64,000 nt of DNA, taken from Salinispora tropica CNB-440. Its GTDB lineage: Bacteria > Actinomycetota > Actinomycetes > Mycobacteriales > Micromonosporaceae. Made by a program: the position numbers and the translations under genes. A model generated the notes under the pieces. That model saw only the letters and a list, made by a program, of their open reading frames with translations. It did no database searches and was not told the DNA's origin. Positions 41,969 to 51,257 of this stretch are shown here, piece after piece; positions within the stretch are counted from its first letter, which is position 1; each line of letters starts with the position of its first letter. The stretch lies in NCBI RefSeq assembly GCF_000016425.1, contig NC_009380.1:1306144-1370143 (forward strand). The letters are read 5' to 3'.

Positions 41969-43000
41969 TCAGATGGTTCTCGGACGTGGCAGTCGGACCT
42001 CGAACCGACACCCGGTGGTGGTGTTGCGGACCTGTACCCGGCCGCCGTGCGCCTCGACCAGTCCCCGCACGATCGCCAGTCCCAGCCCCCCGGAGCTGGC
42101 CACCTCCCCGGTGCTGGGGCGGGGGGTGCGGGCCCGCTCGCCGCGGAAGGCGACATCGAAGACGCGGGGCAGATCATCCTCCGGGATGCCGCCGCAGGTG
42201 TCCGCCACGGCCAGCCAAGCCCAGTCGGTCTCCGCCCCGGCCTCGACCCGTACGGTTCCCTCCGACGGTGTGTAACGGACGGCGTTGATCAGCAGATTCC
42301 CCACCACCCGGGCCAGCTCGGGCTCACTGGCCAGTACGGTGGGCCAACCCGAGTCGGGTGCCAGCAGGTGGACCCGGCAGGCGGTCGCCAGCGGTGCGGT
42401 GCTGGCGACGGCGTCGGACACGACATCGCCCAGGGGCACCGCCGACATGGTCAGGCGCAAGGCGCCAGCGTTGATTCGGGAGAGCTCGAAGAGGTCGTCC
42501 ACCAGGCGGGTCATCCGATCGGTCTCCACCCGAATCCGGTGGTGGTACTCGCTCACCGTCGCGGGATCGTCGACCACCCGGTCCTCCAACGCCTCGGCCA
42601 TCGCCCGCAGCCCGGCCAGCGGGGTTCGCAGGTCGTGGGAGACCCAGGCGACGAGGTCCCGCCGACCCTGTTCGATCTGACGCTCCCGCTGCCGGGCCTG
42701 GTCCGCCCAGACCGCGGCGGCAGCCAGGCGACGCCCGAAGAGCCAGCCGACCGTGAGGCTCACCATGGCCGCCGCTGCCACCGTGATCAGCACCACGTCG
42801 CGGTCGTGTGCGGAGAGGAACATTGCCTCGGCTACCGCGGCTACCGCGGCCACCATTGCGGTCACCGCGACTACCAGCAGGGTGACGATGTGTACCGTCA
42901 CCGAACGCCCGCGCAGCAGGCGCAGGGCGAGCGCGCCGGCCGCGCCGACGCAGAGCGCCGGACCGAGCGCGAATGCGAAGATCAGCGCCAGTTCACCCAT
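41969..43000 (-). CDS. Sensor histidine kinase
   Basis: 343 residues. Two hydrophobic segments near the N-terminus (about 5-30 and 35-60) and a third (about 68-90) anchor it in the membrane, with only short loops outside. HAMP-like linker, then H122 in W-V-S-H-D-L-R-T-P-L-A-G (phospho-accepting histidine), N-box L-I-N-A-V-R-Y, and G-G-L-G-L-A-I-V for ATP. Overlaps the response regulator gene by eight bases, so the pair is made together. The small extracytoplasmic part suggests it senses the membrane or a membrane protein. Confidence 0.9.
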   Translation of the reverse strand: MGELALIFAFALGPALCVGAAGALALRLLRGRSVTVHIVTLLVVAVTAMVAAVAAVAEAMFLSAHDRDVVLITVAAAAMVSLTVGWLFGRRLAAAAVWADQARQRERQIEQGRRDLVAWVSHDLRTPLAGLRAMAEALEDRVVDDPATVSEYHHRIRVETDRMTRLVDDLFELSRINAGALRLTMSAVPLGDVVSDAVASTAPLATACRVHLLAPDSGWPTVLASEPELARVVGNLLINAVRYTPSEGTVRVEAGAETDWAWLAVADTCGGIPEDDLPRVFDVAFRGERARTPRPSTGEVASSGGLGLAIVRGLVEAHGGRVQVRNTTTGCRFEVRLPRPRTI

Positions 43001-43685
43001 CGGTCGGCTCGTACCGGTAGCCGATGCCCCAGACCGTCACGATCCGGTGCGGGTTGGCGGGATCGGCCTCCACCTTCTCCCGTAGCCGTCGGACATGGAC
43101 AGTCACCGTCGACTGGTCGCCGAAGTTCCAGCCCCACACCCGCTCCAGCAACTCGGCCCGGCCCAACGCCCGCGCGGGGTGTCGCATCAGGTACGCCAGC
43201 AGGTCGAACTCACGTACGGTGAGGGTGAGTTCGTGGCCGTGCAGCCGGGCCACCCGAGGGCCTGTCTCGACCACGAGCGCACCGTCGCGGAGCACGGTGG
43301 CCGGTGCCGTCCGGGGCTCACCGCTGCGCCGCAGCACCGACCCGACCCGTAGCACGAGTTCCCGGGGCGAGAACGGTTTGCTGAGATAGTCATCGGCACC
43401 CAGCTGGAGGCCGAGGACGCGATCGGCCTCGTCGCCGCGTGCGGTGAGCATGATGATGGGCACCCCACCCGGCTTGGTCCGCAGCCGCCGGCACACCTCC
43501 AGGCCGTCGAGCCCGGGCAGCATCAGATCCAGCACGACGAGGTCCGGCGGTTCGGCAGCGACCGCGGCGAGCGCCGAGTCGCCGTCGCCGACGTGCCGCA
43601 CCTGGTAGCCGGCGTGTACCAGGTAGCGACAGACCACATCACTGACTGTTCGGTCGTCGTCCACGACCAGCACCCGTTGCGTCAC
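42993..43685 (-). CDS. OmpR/PhoB-type response regulator
   Basis: 230 residues. The receiver domain has the acidic pair D10-D11, phospho-acceptor D53 in V-L-D-L-M-L-P-G and K103 in S-K-P-F. The winged-helix effector domain ends R-I-V-T-V-W-G-I-G-Y-R-Y. It lies first in the two-gene operon with the kinase. Targets are unknown; the gene order and the short sensor loops resemble cell-envelope stress systems. Confidence 0.92.
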   Translation of the reverse strand: MTQRVLVVDDDRTVSDVVCRYLVHAGYQVRHVGDGDSALAAVAAEPPDLVVLDLMLPGLDGLEVCRRLRTKPGGVPIIMLTARGDEADRVLGLQLGADDYLSKPFSPRELVLRVGSVLRRSGEPRTAPATVLRDGALVVETGPRVARLHGHELTLTVREFDLLAYLMRHPARALGRAELLERVWGWNFGDQSTVTVHVRRLREKVEADPANPHRIVTVWGIGYRYEPTDG

Positions 43686-43841
43686 CGGGCCTCCCCTTGT
43701 CGTTGCCCAGCGTAGCCGCGACGGTCAGCTTAAGATCTTGCGAGGCGGTTACGGCCGTCGCCAGCGGCGGTGGTTCGCGACCCGTGGGGTCTCCGGACGT
43801 GGCGTACGGTGCGCAACGAGCAGACCCCGGAGGAGGCGGCG

Positions 43842-44504
43842 ATGGGCGGCCGGCAGCTTCACCTGCACCTGACCACCTGGCTGGGGCAGTGGCCAGCTGG
43901 CCCGGGTCTACACGTGGTCGCCGCCCGGCGGCGGGCCCAGCCCGCCTGGGACGGTCGGCTCCGGCCGGCGATTGCCGTCTCCGCCGGGGAGCATCAGGTG
44001 CTCTCCGTGGCGCCGGAGCGGGTTGCCGCCGTCCGGGAACTGGCGCTGGGTTCGTCCCGGCGGCTCCTCGCCGGCCTGCCGACAGCGGTCGGTCACCCCG
44101 ACTGGGTGGTGCACGACGACGTGTTTCGGTGGACCGAGGACCCCGCACCGCTGCCGGATGTCGGTGAGTGGATCCCGCCGACCTCGCCCGGTCTGCCGCC
44201 CTGGCTCCGCCTGTTTGACCGGCCGGTGCTGGTGGTGCGCGACGACCACGGTCGGTACCGGGCCGGCGTCGGCGTCAAGTGGCACGACGTGTACGGCCGG
44301 GAGCTGGCGGTGGGCACCGTTCCGGCAGCCCGGGGACGGGGGCTGGCCCGCCGGCTGGTCGCCCAGGCGGCGCGCCGGGTCCTCGCCGAGGGGGCGGTGC
44401 CGACGTACCTGCACAGTCGGCGGAACGCGGCGTCGGCTCGGGTGGCCGAGGCGGCCGGGTTTCCCGACCGGGGCTGGCGGTCGTTCGGGGTCTACCCCGG
44501 CTGA
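43842..44504 (+). CDS. GNAT-family acetyltransferase
   Basis: 220 residues. An unusual N-terminal domain of about 110 residues is followed by a GNAT fold with the acetyl-CoA loop V-P-A-A-R-G-R-G-L-A-R-R-L-V and the late motif S-R-R-N-A-A-S-A-R-V-A-E-A-A-G-F. The substrate is unknown. The ATG at 43842 is preferred because GGAGGAGGC precedes it by four bases; an upstream ATG at 43770 adds 24 residues. Divergent from the response regulator and followed by a strong hairpin. Confidence 0.83.
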   Translation: MGGRQLHLHLTTWLGQWPAGPGLHVVAARRRAQPAWDGRLRPAIAVSAGEHQVLSVAPERVAAVRELALGSSRRLLAGLPTAVGHPDWVVHDDVFRWTEDPAPLPDVGEWIPPTSPGLPPWLRLFDRPVLVVRDDHGRYRAGVGVKWHDVYGRELAVGTVPAARGRGLARRLVAQAARRVLAEGAVPTYLHSRRNAASARVAEAAGFPDRGWRSFGVYPG

Positions 44505-44538
44505 ACCGGCCGGCTTGCGCCCCGGGATGTGGGCAGGG

Positions 44539-44576
44539 CGCGGACCGGAGTTCCCGGGCCGGAACCCCGGTCCGCG
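44539..44576 (+). terminator. Terminator after the acetyltransferase gene
   Basis: Arms 44539-44554 and 44561-44576 pair with a single mismatch (GCGGACCGG and CCGGTCCGC at the base) around a six-base loop, 35 bases after the stop. It also stands between this gene and the convergent GH3 gene. Confidence 0.75.
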
Positions 44577-44761
44577 TCCTCCCCCCAGGTCCCTCCGCTG
44601 GCCCCCGGGGCGGACCGCCGGATGTGGTTGTGACGCTACGTATCTGACGGCGTGCAGGCAAGGGGTGCTTGGAGGTGTTGGTGTGTCGAAAACTGGACTC
44701 TGACCTGCAAGTAAAGCGTGTGCGACCGGCTGAAGCGAAAGGTGACGGAGCGTACGAGGTG

Positions 44762-46213
44762 TCAGCTGGCCAGCCCGAGGACTTCGGCGGCGGCGCGGCC
44801 GTTGGCGTGGCTGGCGCCGTACGTGGTGACGAAGGCGTGTACCCCCGCCGGCCGCCACGACCCGGGCCAGCCCATCTCGACCACCACCACCGCGTGCTGC
44901 GCGGCGAGCGCCGCCACCAGGTCGGCGGCGCCGGGCAGCAGGTGTAGACGCCGGCCGACCAGGACGATCGTCCGATGGCCGGCGATCCGGCACAGGGTCA
45001 CCGGGTTCGTGGCGGTAGCGACGATCCGCAGCTGCTCGACGCCGGTGAGGTGCGGGCCGAGGCCCCACGGAACCCGTGCCTCGGCGATCGTCGAGCTGGC
45101 GTGCAGCTGCACCACGAGGGGACGGCCGAGCCCGGTCAGCGTGCCCTCCACCCGGACCGCCCGGCGCGCGGCGGCGTAGCCGAGCTCGGCGGGCGGAGTG
45201 TCGGCTGCGCCGGTGCTCCGGGGCCAGGTGGCGAGTTCGGCGGTACGGCCGGCCGCCTCCTCGACCCGTGCCCGCTCCAGCCGGCCGTCGGTCAGCGCCG
45301 TCCCGATCTCGGCGGCGACCTGCTCGACCAAGCCAGCATCGACCCTCGCGCCGATGCAGAGCAGATCCGCCCCGGCGGCAAGCGCCGCGACGGCGGCGGG
45401 GCCCACCCCGCCCGCGGCCGACGCGGCGCCCCTCATCTCGAGAGCGTCGGTGACGATCGCCCCGGCGAAGCCGTACTCCTGGCGCAGGAGCTCAACCAGG
45501 GCGGCGCGGCTGAAGGTAGCCGGGTCATCCCCGGTCAGCGCCGGGATCCGGATGTGCGCCGTCATCACGGCCCGGGTCCCGGCGGCGACCACCGCCGCGA
45601 ACGGCGGAAGGTCTCGCTGACGGAGGAGCGTCAGGGGGGCGTCGACCGTGGGTAGTTCGTGGTGGGAGTCGGCGACTGTGGCGCCGTGGCCGGGGAAGTG
45701 CTTGGCGCAGGCGGCGACGCCGCCGTGTTGGAGCCCGGCCACCGCGGCGGCGGCGTGCGCGGCCACCCGGTCCGGGTTGTGCCCGAAGGAGCGGGTGCCG
45801 ATCACCGGGTTCTCGTCGGCGCTGTTGACATCAACGGCCGGGGCCAGGTTGACGGTGATGCCGAGAGCGGCCAGCTCCGCCCCGATGGCCTGGTGGACAC
45901 GTCGGGTCAGCGCCACGTCGCCGATCGCGCCGAGTGCGGCGTTGCCGGGGTACGGGCTTCCGGTCGCGTGTGCGAGGCGAGTGATGTCTCCGCCCTCCTC
46001 GTCGATCGCGATCAGTACGTCGGACCGGGCCGCACGCAGGGCGGCGGTGCTCGCCGCGACCTGCTCGGGGTCGTGCACGTTGGTACCGAAGAGCGTGTGT
46101 CCGGCGAGGCCCTCGCCGATGAGGTCAACGGCCCACTGCGGTGGGACCGGGCCTGGGTACGCGGCGAGTAGGGTGCCCAGCGCAAGGCGGCGAATTCCTG
46201 GATCCGGCCCCAT
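44762..46213 (-). CDS. GH3 beta-N-acetylhexosaminidase, NagZ-like
   Basis: 483 residues, no signal peptide or lipobox. The GH3 barrel shows the diagnostic K171-H172-F-P-G-H-G with D182-S-H184 (the His/Asp acid-base pair of NagZ) and the nucleophile D256 in V-T-D-A-L-E-M. A second domain (about 330-483) is typical of two-domain members. It removes terminal beta-GlcNAc, for example from muropeptides or chito-oligosaccharides, in the cytoplasm. It is divergent from a ROK protein gene. A link to the N-glycan locus (GlcNAc recycling) is possible but not shown. Confidence 0.88.
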   Translation of the reverse strand: MGPDPGIRRLALGTLLAAYPGPVPPQWAVDLIGEGLAGHTLFGTNVHDPEQVAASTAALRAARSDVLIAIDEEGGDITRLAHATGSPYPGNAALGAIGDVALTRRVHQAIGAELAALGITVNLAPAVDVNSADENPVIGTRSFGHNPDRVAAHAAAAVAGLQHGGVAACAKHFPGHGATVADSHHELPTVDAPLTLLRQRDLPPFAAVVAAGTRAVMTAHIRIPALTGDDPATFSRAALVELLRQEYGFAGAIVTDALEMRGAASAAGGVGPAAVAALAAGADLLCIGARVDAGLVEQVAAEIGTALTDGRLERARVEEAAGRTAELATWPRSTGAADTPPAELGYAAARRAVRVEGTLTGLGRPLVVQLHASSTIAEARVPWGLGPHLTGVEQLRIVATATNPVTLCRIAGHRTIVLVGRRLHLLPGAADLVAALAAQHAVVVVEMGWPGSWRPAGVHAFVTTYGASHANGRAAAEVLGLAS

Positions 46214-46333
46214 CTGCTCCCCTTGTCTCCCTGTCGATACGGCCGACTACCCGGCTCCGTCGCCGGCCGTTACGCTACGGTTACCTCTTTCGTCGTTGCG
46301 TATGGCTAGGTTTGTGGAACCTCGAGGACTGGC

Positions 46334-47509
46334 ATGACTATGACCCGGCTCCCCGGAACCCCCCGCCTGTTGCGGGCGCTCAACGACCGCGCGGCGCTGG
46401 AGTTGCTGCTGGAGCAGGGCCCGCTGACCCGGGCGCGGTTGGGTGAGCTGACCGGTCTGTCCAAGGTCACCGCGTCCCAGCTGGTCGAGCGGCTCGAGGA
46501 ACGAGGGTTGGTCACCCGGGTCGGCGAGCAGGCGGGCGGGCGGGGTCCGAACGCCCAGCTCTACGCCGTCCGCCCGGGCAGCGCCCACGTGGTCGGGGTG
46601 GATTTCGGGGCCGAACGGGTCGTCGCTGCCTGCGCGGACATCACCGGGGCGGTGGTCGGCCGGGCAGAGCACCCAACGGGCGATACCGATGACCCGGTCG
46701 GCGTGGTGCACCACACCGTCGTTCAGGCCGCGAGCAGCGCCGGGGCGCCGCTGGCGACCGTACGCCGGGTCGTCCTGGGCGCCCCCGGTCTTGTCGATCC
46801 GACCAGTGGTGACATCACCTTCGCGTTCAACCTGCCTCGGTGGCATGCCGGCCTGCTCGGCGCGCTTCGGGACGATCTGCGCGCGCCCGTGGCGTTCGAG
46901 AATGACGTCAACCTGGTGGCGATGGCCGAGGCGCGGTCGGGAGCGGCGCAGGGCGTGGCTGACTTCGTCCTGGTCTGGGTGGACGCCGGTATCGGTCTGG
47001 CGATCGTCTTCGGCGGGCGGCTGCACCACGGCAGCACCGGCGCCGCGGGAGAGATCGGCTGGCTGCCGGTGCCCGGCGTGCCGATCCCCCATGCCGCTGC
47101 CCTTCGCACGAAGCCCGCTTTCCAGCAGCTCGTCGGCGGGGAGGCGGTTCGCGCGCTCGCTCGGGAGCACGGGTATCCGGACGATTCGGTGGCCGGCGGG
47201 GTCGCCGCGGCGATCGCCGACGGTCCGGCCGGTGACCCGATGCTTGACGAGTTGGCCCGTCGGCTCGCGCTTGGCGTGGCGAGCACCGCTGTGGTGTTGG
47301 ATCCACCGCTGGTGGTCCTGGCTGGTGCGGTTGGCCGGGCTGGCGGGGCGGCGTTGGCCGAAAGGGTACAGCGAGAGGTGGCGGCGATCGCCCTGGTTCG
47401 GCCGCGGGTGGTGCCGACCGGGCTGACCGAGGAGCCGATTCTGCGCGGCGCGCTGCACACCGCCCTGGAGGCCGTCCGGGACGAGGTGTTCGGCTCCACG
47501 ACGAGCTGA
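46334..47509 (+). CDS. ROK-family transcriptional regulator
   Basis: 391 residues. A winged helix-turn-helix (about 10-70: L-T-R-A-R-L-G-E-L-T-G-L-S-K-V-T-A-S-Q-L-V-E-R-L) is joined to a ROK/sugar-kinase fold (V-V-G-V-D-F-G-A-E-R; G-S-T-G-A-A-G-E-I-G-W). The cysteine-rich zinc motif that usually follows G-E-I-G-H is missing, so zinc-dependent sugar phosphorylation is doubtful and a regulatory role is favoured. It is divergent from the GH3 gene. A small inverted repeat AGGTT-TGTGG-AACCT (46308-46322) lies just before its start and could be its own site. Confidence 0.86.
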   Translation: MTMTRLPGTPRLLRALNDRAALELLLEQGPLTRARLGELTGLSKVTASQLVERLEERGLVTRVGEQAGGRGPNAQLYAVRPGSAHVVGVDFGAERVVAACADITGAVVGRAEHPTGDTDDPVGVVHHTVVQAASSAGAPLATVRRVVLGAPGLVDPTSGDITFAFNLPRWHAGLLGALRDDLRAPVAFENDVNLVAMAEARSGAAQGVADFVLVWVDAGIGLAIVFGGRLHHGSTGAAGEIGWLPVPGVPIPHAAALRTKPAFQQLVGGEAVRALAREHGYPDDSVAGGVAAAIADGPAGDPMLDELARRLALGVASTAVVLDPPLVVLAGAVGRAGGAALAERVQREVAAIALVRPRVVPTGLTEEPILRGALHTALEAVRDEVFGSTTS

Positions 47510-47626
47510 CCGGCGGTCGACAGCGGTTCTCTCCGGGTGCCTCGTGGTGGGGGACGACTGCCTCACACGGCAGCCTCGACTTCGGGGGCTCGGGTGTGGC
47601 CCACCGGTGCGTGGTTGGATGGACTC

Positions 47627-48469
47627 GTGACTGGTGCCCTGATCTCTGGCCCCTCCGATGCCACCCCCACCCCCGCCTCCGTGGACGCTGATCTGGTGGT
47701 CAACGTCGAGGGCGTGACCGTGCGCCGCGCTGGTGCGGCTCTGCTGTGCGACGTTGACTGGCAGGTCGAGCTGGACGAGCGCTGGGTCGTGCTCGGCCCC
47801 AATGGTGCTGGTAAGACCACGCTGCTCAACCTGGCTGGTGGTCGACTGCACCCGACCGTCGGCGTCGCACACGTGTTAGGTGAGCAGCTCGGTCGCACCG
47901 ACCTGACCGAGCTGCGGACGCGGATCGGGCTCTCCACCGCGGCCCTCGCCGAGCGGATCCCCACCGAGGAGCGGGTCGTGGACGTGGTGGTGACCGCGTC
48001 CTGGTCCGTGGTGGGCCGCTTTCGGGAGGAGTACGACAGCGGCGACGAGATCCGGGCCCGAGCGCTGCTCGGCCAGCTCGGCGTCGGTGAACTCGCCGAA
48101 CGCCGGTACGGCACCCTCTCCGAGGGAGAGCGTAAGCGGGTGCAGATCGCCCGTGCGTTGATGACCGACCCGGAGCTGTTGCTGCTCGACGAGCCCGCCG
48201 CCGGGCTTGACCTTGGAGGCCGCGAAGAGCTGGTGGCTCGGCTCGCGGAGCTGGCGTCGGACCCGGATGCCCCGGCGTTGGTGCTGGTCACCCACCACGT
48301 GGAGGAGATTCCGCCCGGCTTCACCCACGCGTTGCTGCTGCGCGACGGGGACGTGGTGGCGCAGGGCCTGCTGAACGATGTCCTCACCAGGGACAATCTC
48401 AGTAAGACCTTTGGGCTGTCCCTGGTGGTCGAGCGGCACGGCGACCGCTACACCGCCCGCGCCGGTTGA
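47627..48469 (+). CDS. ABC transporter ATP-binding protein, stand-alone
   Basis: About 280 residues. Walker A G-P-N-G-A-G-K-T-T, signature L-S-E-G-E-R-K-R-V, Walker B L-L-L-L-D-E-P, and the switch histidine in V-T-H-H-V-E-E-I. No permease gene is nearby. It resembles ModF/YchF-like solitary ATPases of actinobacteria. It does not look like the MsiK type that would energise the sugar importer: it is shorter and lacks the C-terminal regulatory domain. The GTG at 47627 has no ribosome site and may be leaderless. It contains a TTA codon (H-V-L-G), rare in this genome type. Confidence 0.85.
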   Translation: MTGALISGPSDATPTPASVDADLVVNVEGVTVRRAGAALLCDVDWQVELDERWVVLGPNGAGKTTLLNLAGGRLHPTVGVAHVLGEQLGRTDLTELRTRIGLSTAALAERIPTEERVVDVVVTASWSVVGRFREEYDSGDEIRARALLGQLGVGELAERRYGTLSEGERKRVQIARALMTDPELLLLDEPAAGLDLGGREELVARLAELASDPDAPALVLVTHHVEEIPPGFTHALLLRDGDVVAQGLLNDVLTRDNLSKTFGLSLVVERHGDRYTARAG

Positions 48470-48546
48470 GGCACGGGCGAGGCCCGCGTCGGGCCGCAGC
48501 TGGTTCGGGATTCCGCAGCCCCCAACCTGCAGACCGGAGGTGCGCG

Positions 48547-49443
48547 ATGCCACAGACCCGGGTGGTCGTCCTGGGCAGCGCCAACATGGACCTCGTGGCG
48601 ACCGCCGCGACGCTGCCCCGACCGGGGGAGACACTGCTCGGCGCGGATTTCGTCATGGTGCCCGGCGGCAAGGGCGCCAACCAGGCCATCGCGGCGGCGC
48701 GGGCCGGCGCGGCCTGTACCTTTCTCGGTGCCATCGGCTCCGACGCCTTCGGCGTTACTCTGCGTGCCCGCATCACCGCGGCCGGAGTGGACACCGGACA
48801 CCTGCGGGTCGCGTACGGTGCCTCCGGGGTCGCCCTGGTGATGGTCAACGCCGAGGGGGAGAACGCCATCGTGGTCAGTCCCGGCGCCAACGCCACGATG
48901 ACCGGGCTGACCGAGTCGGAGCTGACGGCCGTACGCGAGGCGGACGTGCTGGTCGCCCAGCTGGAGATCCCGGTGGAGACCGTTACCGAGGCGGCGGTGG
49001 CGGCGCGTGCCGCCGGCACCCGCGTGGTGCTCAACGCCGCGCCGGCCCGGACCGTGCCGGCGGAGCTCTTCGCCGCCACCGACGTGCTTGTGGTCAATGA
49101 GAGCGAGGCACAGACGTTCACCGGTCACGGTCGGGACAAGCCGCAGGCGCTACTGGAGCTGACCCCCCGGGCGGTGCTCACCCTCGGCGTCTCCGGCGCC
49201 TGGTACGGCGACCGGGAGGGCGTCCAGGTGCACGTCCCGGCGGTGCCGGTCGAGGCGGTCGACTCGACGGCGGCCGGCGACGCGTTCTCGGCAGCGCTTG
49301 CGGTCGGCTGGGGCGAGGGGCGCGAGCTGGTGGACGCGGTGCGGTGGGCGACGGCCGCTGGCGCGGCGTGTGCCCGGCGACTCGGCACTTCGGTGGCGTT
49401 GCCCCGCCGGGACGAGATCGACGAGCTGTACCGGCCGGGCTGA
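48547..49443 (+). CDS. rbsK: Ribokinase-like PfkB-family sugar kinase
   Basis: 298 residues. PfkB signature 1 (P-G-G-K-G-A-N-Q-A-I-A-A-A-R) and signature 2 (D-S-T-A-A-G-D-A-F-S-A-A-L), with the catalytic aspartate in the latter. The N-terminal G-S-A-N-M-D-L is that of ribokinase. It would phosphorylate ribose or a related sugar with ATP. The ATG at 48547 follows CCGGAGGTG. It lies 77 bases after the ABC ATPase. No ribose transporter is linked, so salvage of nucleoside ribose is plausible. Confidence 0.85.
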   Translation: MPQTRVVVLGSANMDLVATAATLPRPGETLLGADFVMVPGGKGANQAIAAARAGAACTFLGAIGSDAFGVTLRARITAAGVDTGHLRVAYGASGVALVMVNAEGENAIVVSPGANATMTGLTESELTAVREADVLVAQLEIPVETVTEAAVAARAAGTRVVLNAAPARTVPAELFAATDVLVVNESEAQTFTGHGRDKPQALLELTPRAVLTLGVSGAWYGDREGVQVHVPAVPVEAVDSTAAGDAFSAALAVGWGEGRELVDAVRWATAAGAACARRLGTSVALPRRDEIDELYRPG

Positions 49444-49503
49444 CCGGACTTCCACCTCGGTAATGTCAGTTTTTTGACCCAATTCGGGCGTTACATTGCT
49501 GAA

Positions 49504-50664
49504 GTGGATAGCATAGGGTGGAACGTTGCTTTCGTGCACAGCTACTACAGCGACGGGAAGCCCAGCGGCGAGAACGTCATGGTGGACGCCGCAGCCGAAG
49601 CGCTGCGGCGCGCGGGACATGCGGTGGACCTGGTCGGACGGCGAACGGATGAGCTCAGCGGACGTACGGGCTACGCCGCTGTGGCCGCGCTCAGTACCGT
49701 TACCGGCGTTGGTCCGTCGCCCGTCGGTGAGTTTTGGCCCACGGACGTTGACGTGGTTCACGTGCACAACCTGTTCCCGAACTTCGGCCGTGGCTGGCTC
49801 CGTACGCTGTCCAAGCCCCTCGTCGTCACCCTGCACAACTACCGTCCGTTGTGCGCGGCAGCGACCCTGTTTCGCGGCGGTGCCACCTGCACGGCCTGCC
49901 TGCGGGGTTCGCTGCCCGGGCTGCGCCACGGCTGCTACCGCGGCAGCCGGATGGCCACTCTGCCGCTGACGTTGGGTCAGCGGACGCTGCGCCGCGACCT
50001 GTTGGGTCGGGCGGACCGGTTGATCGTACTGTCCGAGGTGCAGCGGGACTTCTACGTGCGGGCCGGCGTGGACGAGCGCAAGCTCGTTGTCGTCCCGAAC
50101 TTCGTGCCGGATGACATGGACCGAGGCCCGGGGCCCGGCGGAGTGGACTGGGTCTACTCCGGCCGCCTGGACGACGCCAAGGGCATCATCGAACTCATCA
50201 CCCACTGGCCGCGCGAGCTGCGACTGACCGTCTTCGGCACCGGCCCGCTGCTGGCGAACGCCAGGGAACTCGCCCGAGGCAAGGACATCACCTTCTCCGG
50301 GCACCTGCCGCGCGCGGCCGTGACCGGCGCCGTGCGGAACGCCCGGGGAGTGGTGTTTCCGAGCCGGTGGCCGGACCCGTTCGGCCTGGCCTATGCAGAG
50401 GCCATGGTCGCCGGGACACCGGTGCTGGCGCGCCGTCCCGCGGCGGCCGCCCAGTTCGTGCGCCAGCAGGGCACCGGCGTTGCCGTCGACGAGGTCACCA
50501 GCGACGCGATACGCGCCGCGCACGAGCTGTTTCCCTCGCTGCGTACCGCCTGCCGCGCCGCGTACGTCGCGCACTACCGGGAGCCCGACCATGTTGCGGC
50601 GCTCACCGAGGTGTACCTGCAGGCCTGCGCTGCTCGCCGCGCCAGGCGGTCAGCGATGGCATGA
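49504..50664 (+). CDS. Glycosyltransferase family 4-type protein
   Basis: About 386 residues, GT-B fold. The N-terminal half has D-V-V-H-V-H-N-L-F and a cysteine-rich insert (C-T-A-C-L-R-G-S-L-P-G-L-R-H-G-C) seen in exopolysaccharide GT4 enzymes. The C-terminal half has V-V-P-N-F-V, Y-S-G-R-L-D-D-A-K-G and P-F-G-L-A-Y-A-E-A-M-V-A-G-T-P-V. It transfers a sugar from a nucleotide donor, probably to a surface glycan. The start is uncertain (GTG 49504 or TTG 49474). The 60 bases before it are clearly more AT-rich than the surroundings. Confidence 0.82.
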   Translation: MDSIGWNVAFVHSYYSDGKPSGENVMVDAAAEALRRAGHAVDLVGRRTDELSGRTGYAAVAALSTVTGVGPSPVGEFWPTDVDVVHVHNLFPNFGRGWLRTLSKPLVVTLHNYRPLCAAATLFRGGATCTACLRGSLPGLRHGCYRGSRMATLPLTLGQRTLRRDLLGRADRLIVLSEVQRDFYVRAGVDERKLVVVPNFVPDDMDRGPGPGGVDWVYSGRLDDAKGIIELITHWPRELRLTVFGTGPLLANARELARGKDITFSGHLPRAAVTGAVRNARGVVFPSRWPDPFGLAYAEAMVAGTPVLARRPAAAAQFVRQQGTGVAVDEVTSDAIRAAHELFPSLRTACRAAYVAHYREPDHVAALTEVYLQACAARRARRSAMA

Positions 50665-50699
50665 GCGGGGCACTCCCGGCGGGGTTCCGGGCCGACCTG

Positions 50700-51179
50700 T
50701 CACCGGTCGTCGGTGTGATTTTCTACCGCGCGCTGCACCGCCCGGTAGATCTGACCGAACCGGAGCGCGTCCGGCGTGCGCAGCAGCAGTAGCTCGCGGC
50801 CGTGTGCTTGTACCCACAACTCCTGCACGCGGTTTCCCCGCTCGTAGGAGCGGTCCAGCCAGCCGAGCGGGATCTCCAGGAAAGGCGCCACGGCCAGCGC
50901 TAGCAGCAGGCACCCGGCGAGGGTGAGGAGCACTGGCAGCCAACCCCGCTCCGGTGCTGACCAGACCAGTGCGAGTGTGCAGACCACTGCCGCCAGTGGC
51001 GGCAGCGACAACAGCAGCACCAGGACACCACGGCTGAGCACCCGTCCGCGGACGGCGAGGGTGGTCCGCCCTTTCGCGTGCCAGACGTACCTGATCTCGG
51101 CGATCGGCACCCGGAGCCCGCCCGACCGGATCGCCTCGGAGGTCACCTGCACCGCGTCGTCCCGGTAATAGATGGCCAT
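50700..51179 (-). CDS. DUF6232-family membrane protein (first of tandem pair)
   Basis: About 159 residues. The N-terminal Y-Y-R-D-D-A-V-Q-V-T-S-E-A-I and the end L-R-F-G-Q-I-Y-R-A-V-Q-R-A-V flank two membrane helices (L-S-R-G-V-L-V-L-L-L-S-L-P-P-L and L-P-V-L-L-T-L-A-G-C-L-L-L-A). The family is found in actinobacteria without known function. It is about half identical by eye to the gene 78 bases upstream and in the same orientation, so they arose by tandem duplication. Confidence 0.75.
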   Translation of the reverse strand: MAIYYRDDAVQVTSEAIRSGGLRVPIAEIRYVWHAKGRTTLAVRGRVLSRGVLVLLLSLPPLAAVVCTLALVWSAPERGWLPVLLTLAGCLLLALAVAPFLEIPLGWLDRSYERGNRVQELWVQAHGRELLLLRTPDALRFGQIYRAVQRAVENHTDDR

Positions 51180-51257
51180 CACCAACTCTAACCGGGGATC
51201 GTTCGGTGCTGGTCGGCCCGGTCGAGAGGCATTGTCCCCTCGCCGACACCGGGGCCG

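Noticed and set aside
47627..48469. Stand-alone ABC ATPase as energiser of the sugar importer
   Set aside because: Lacks the C-terminal regulatory domain of MsiK/MalK proteins and is 17 kb away in another transcription unit.
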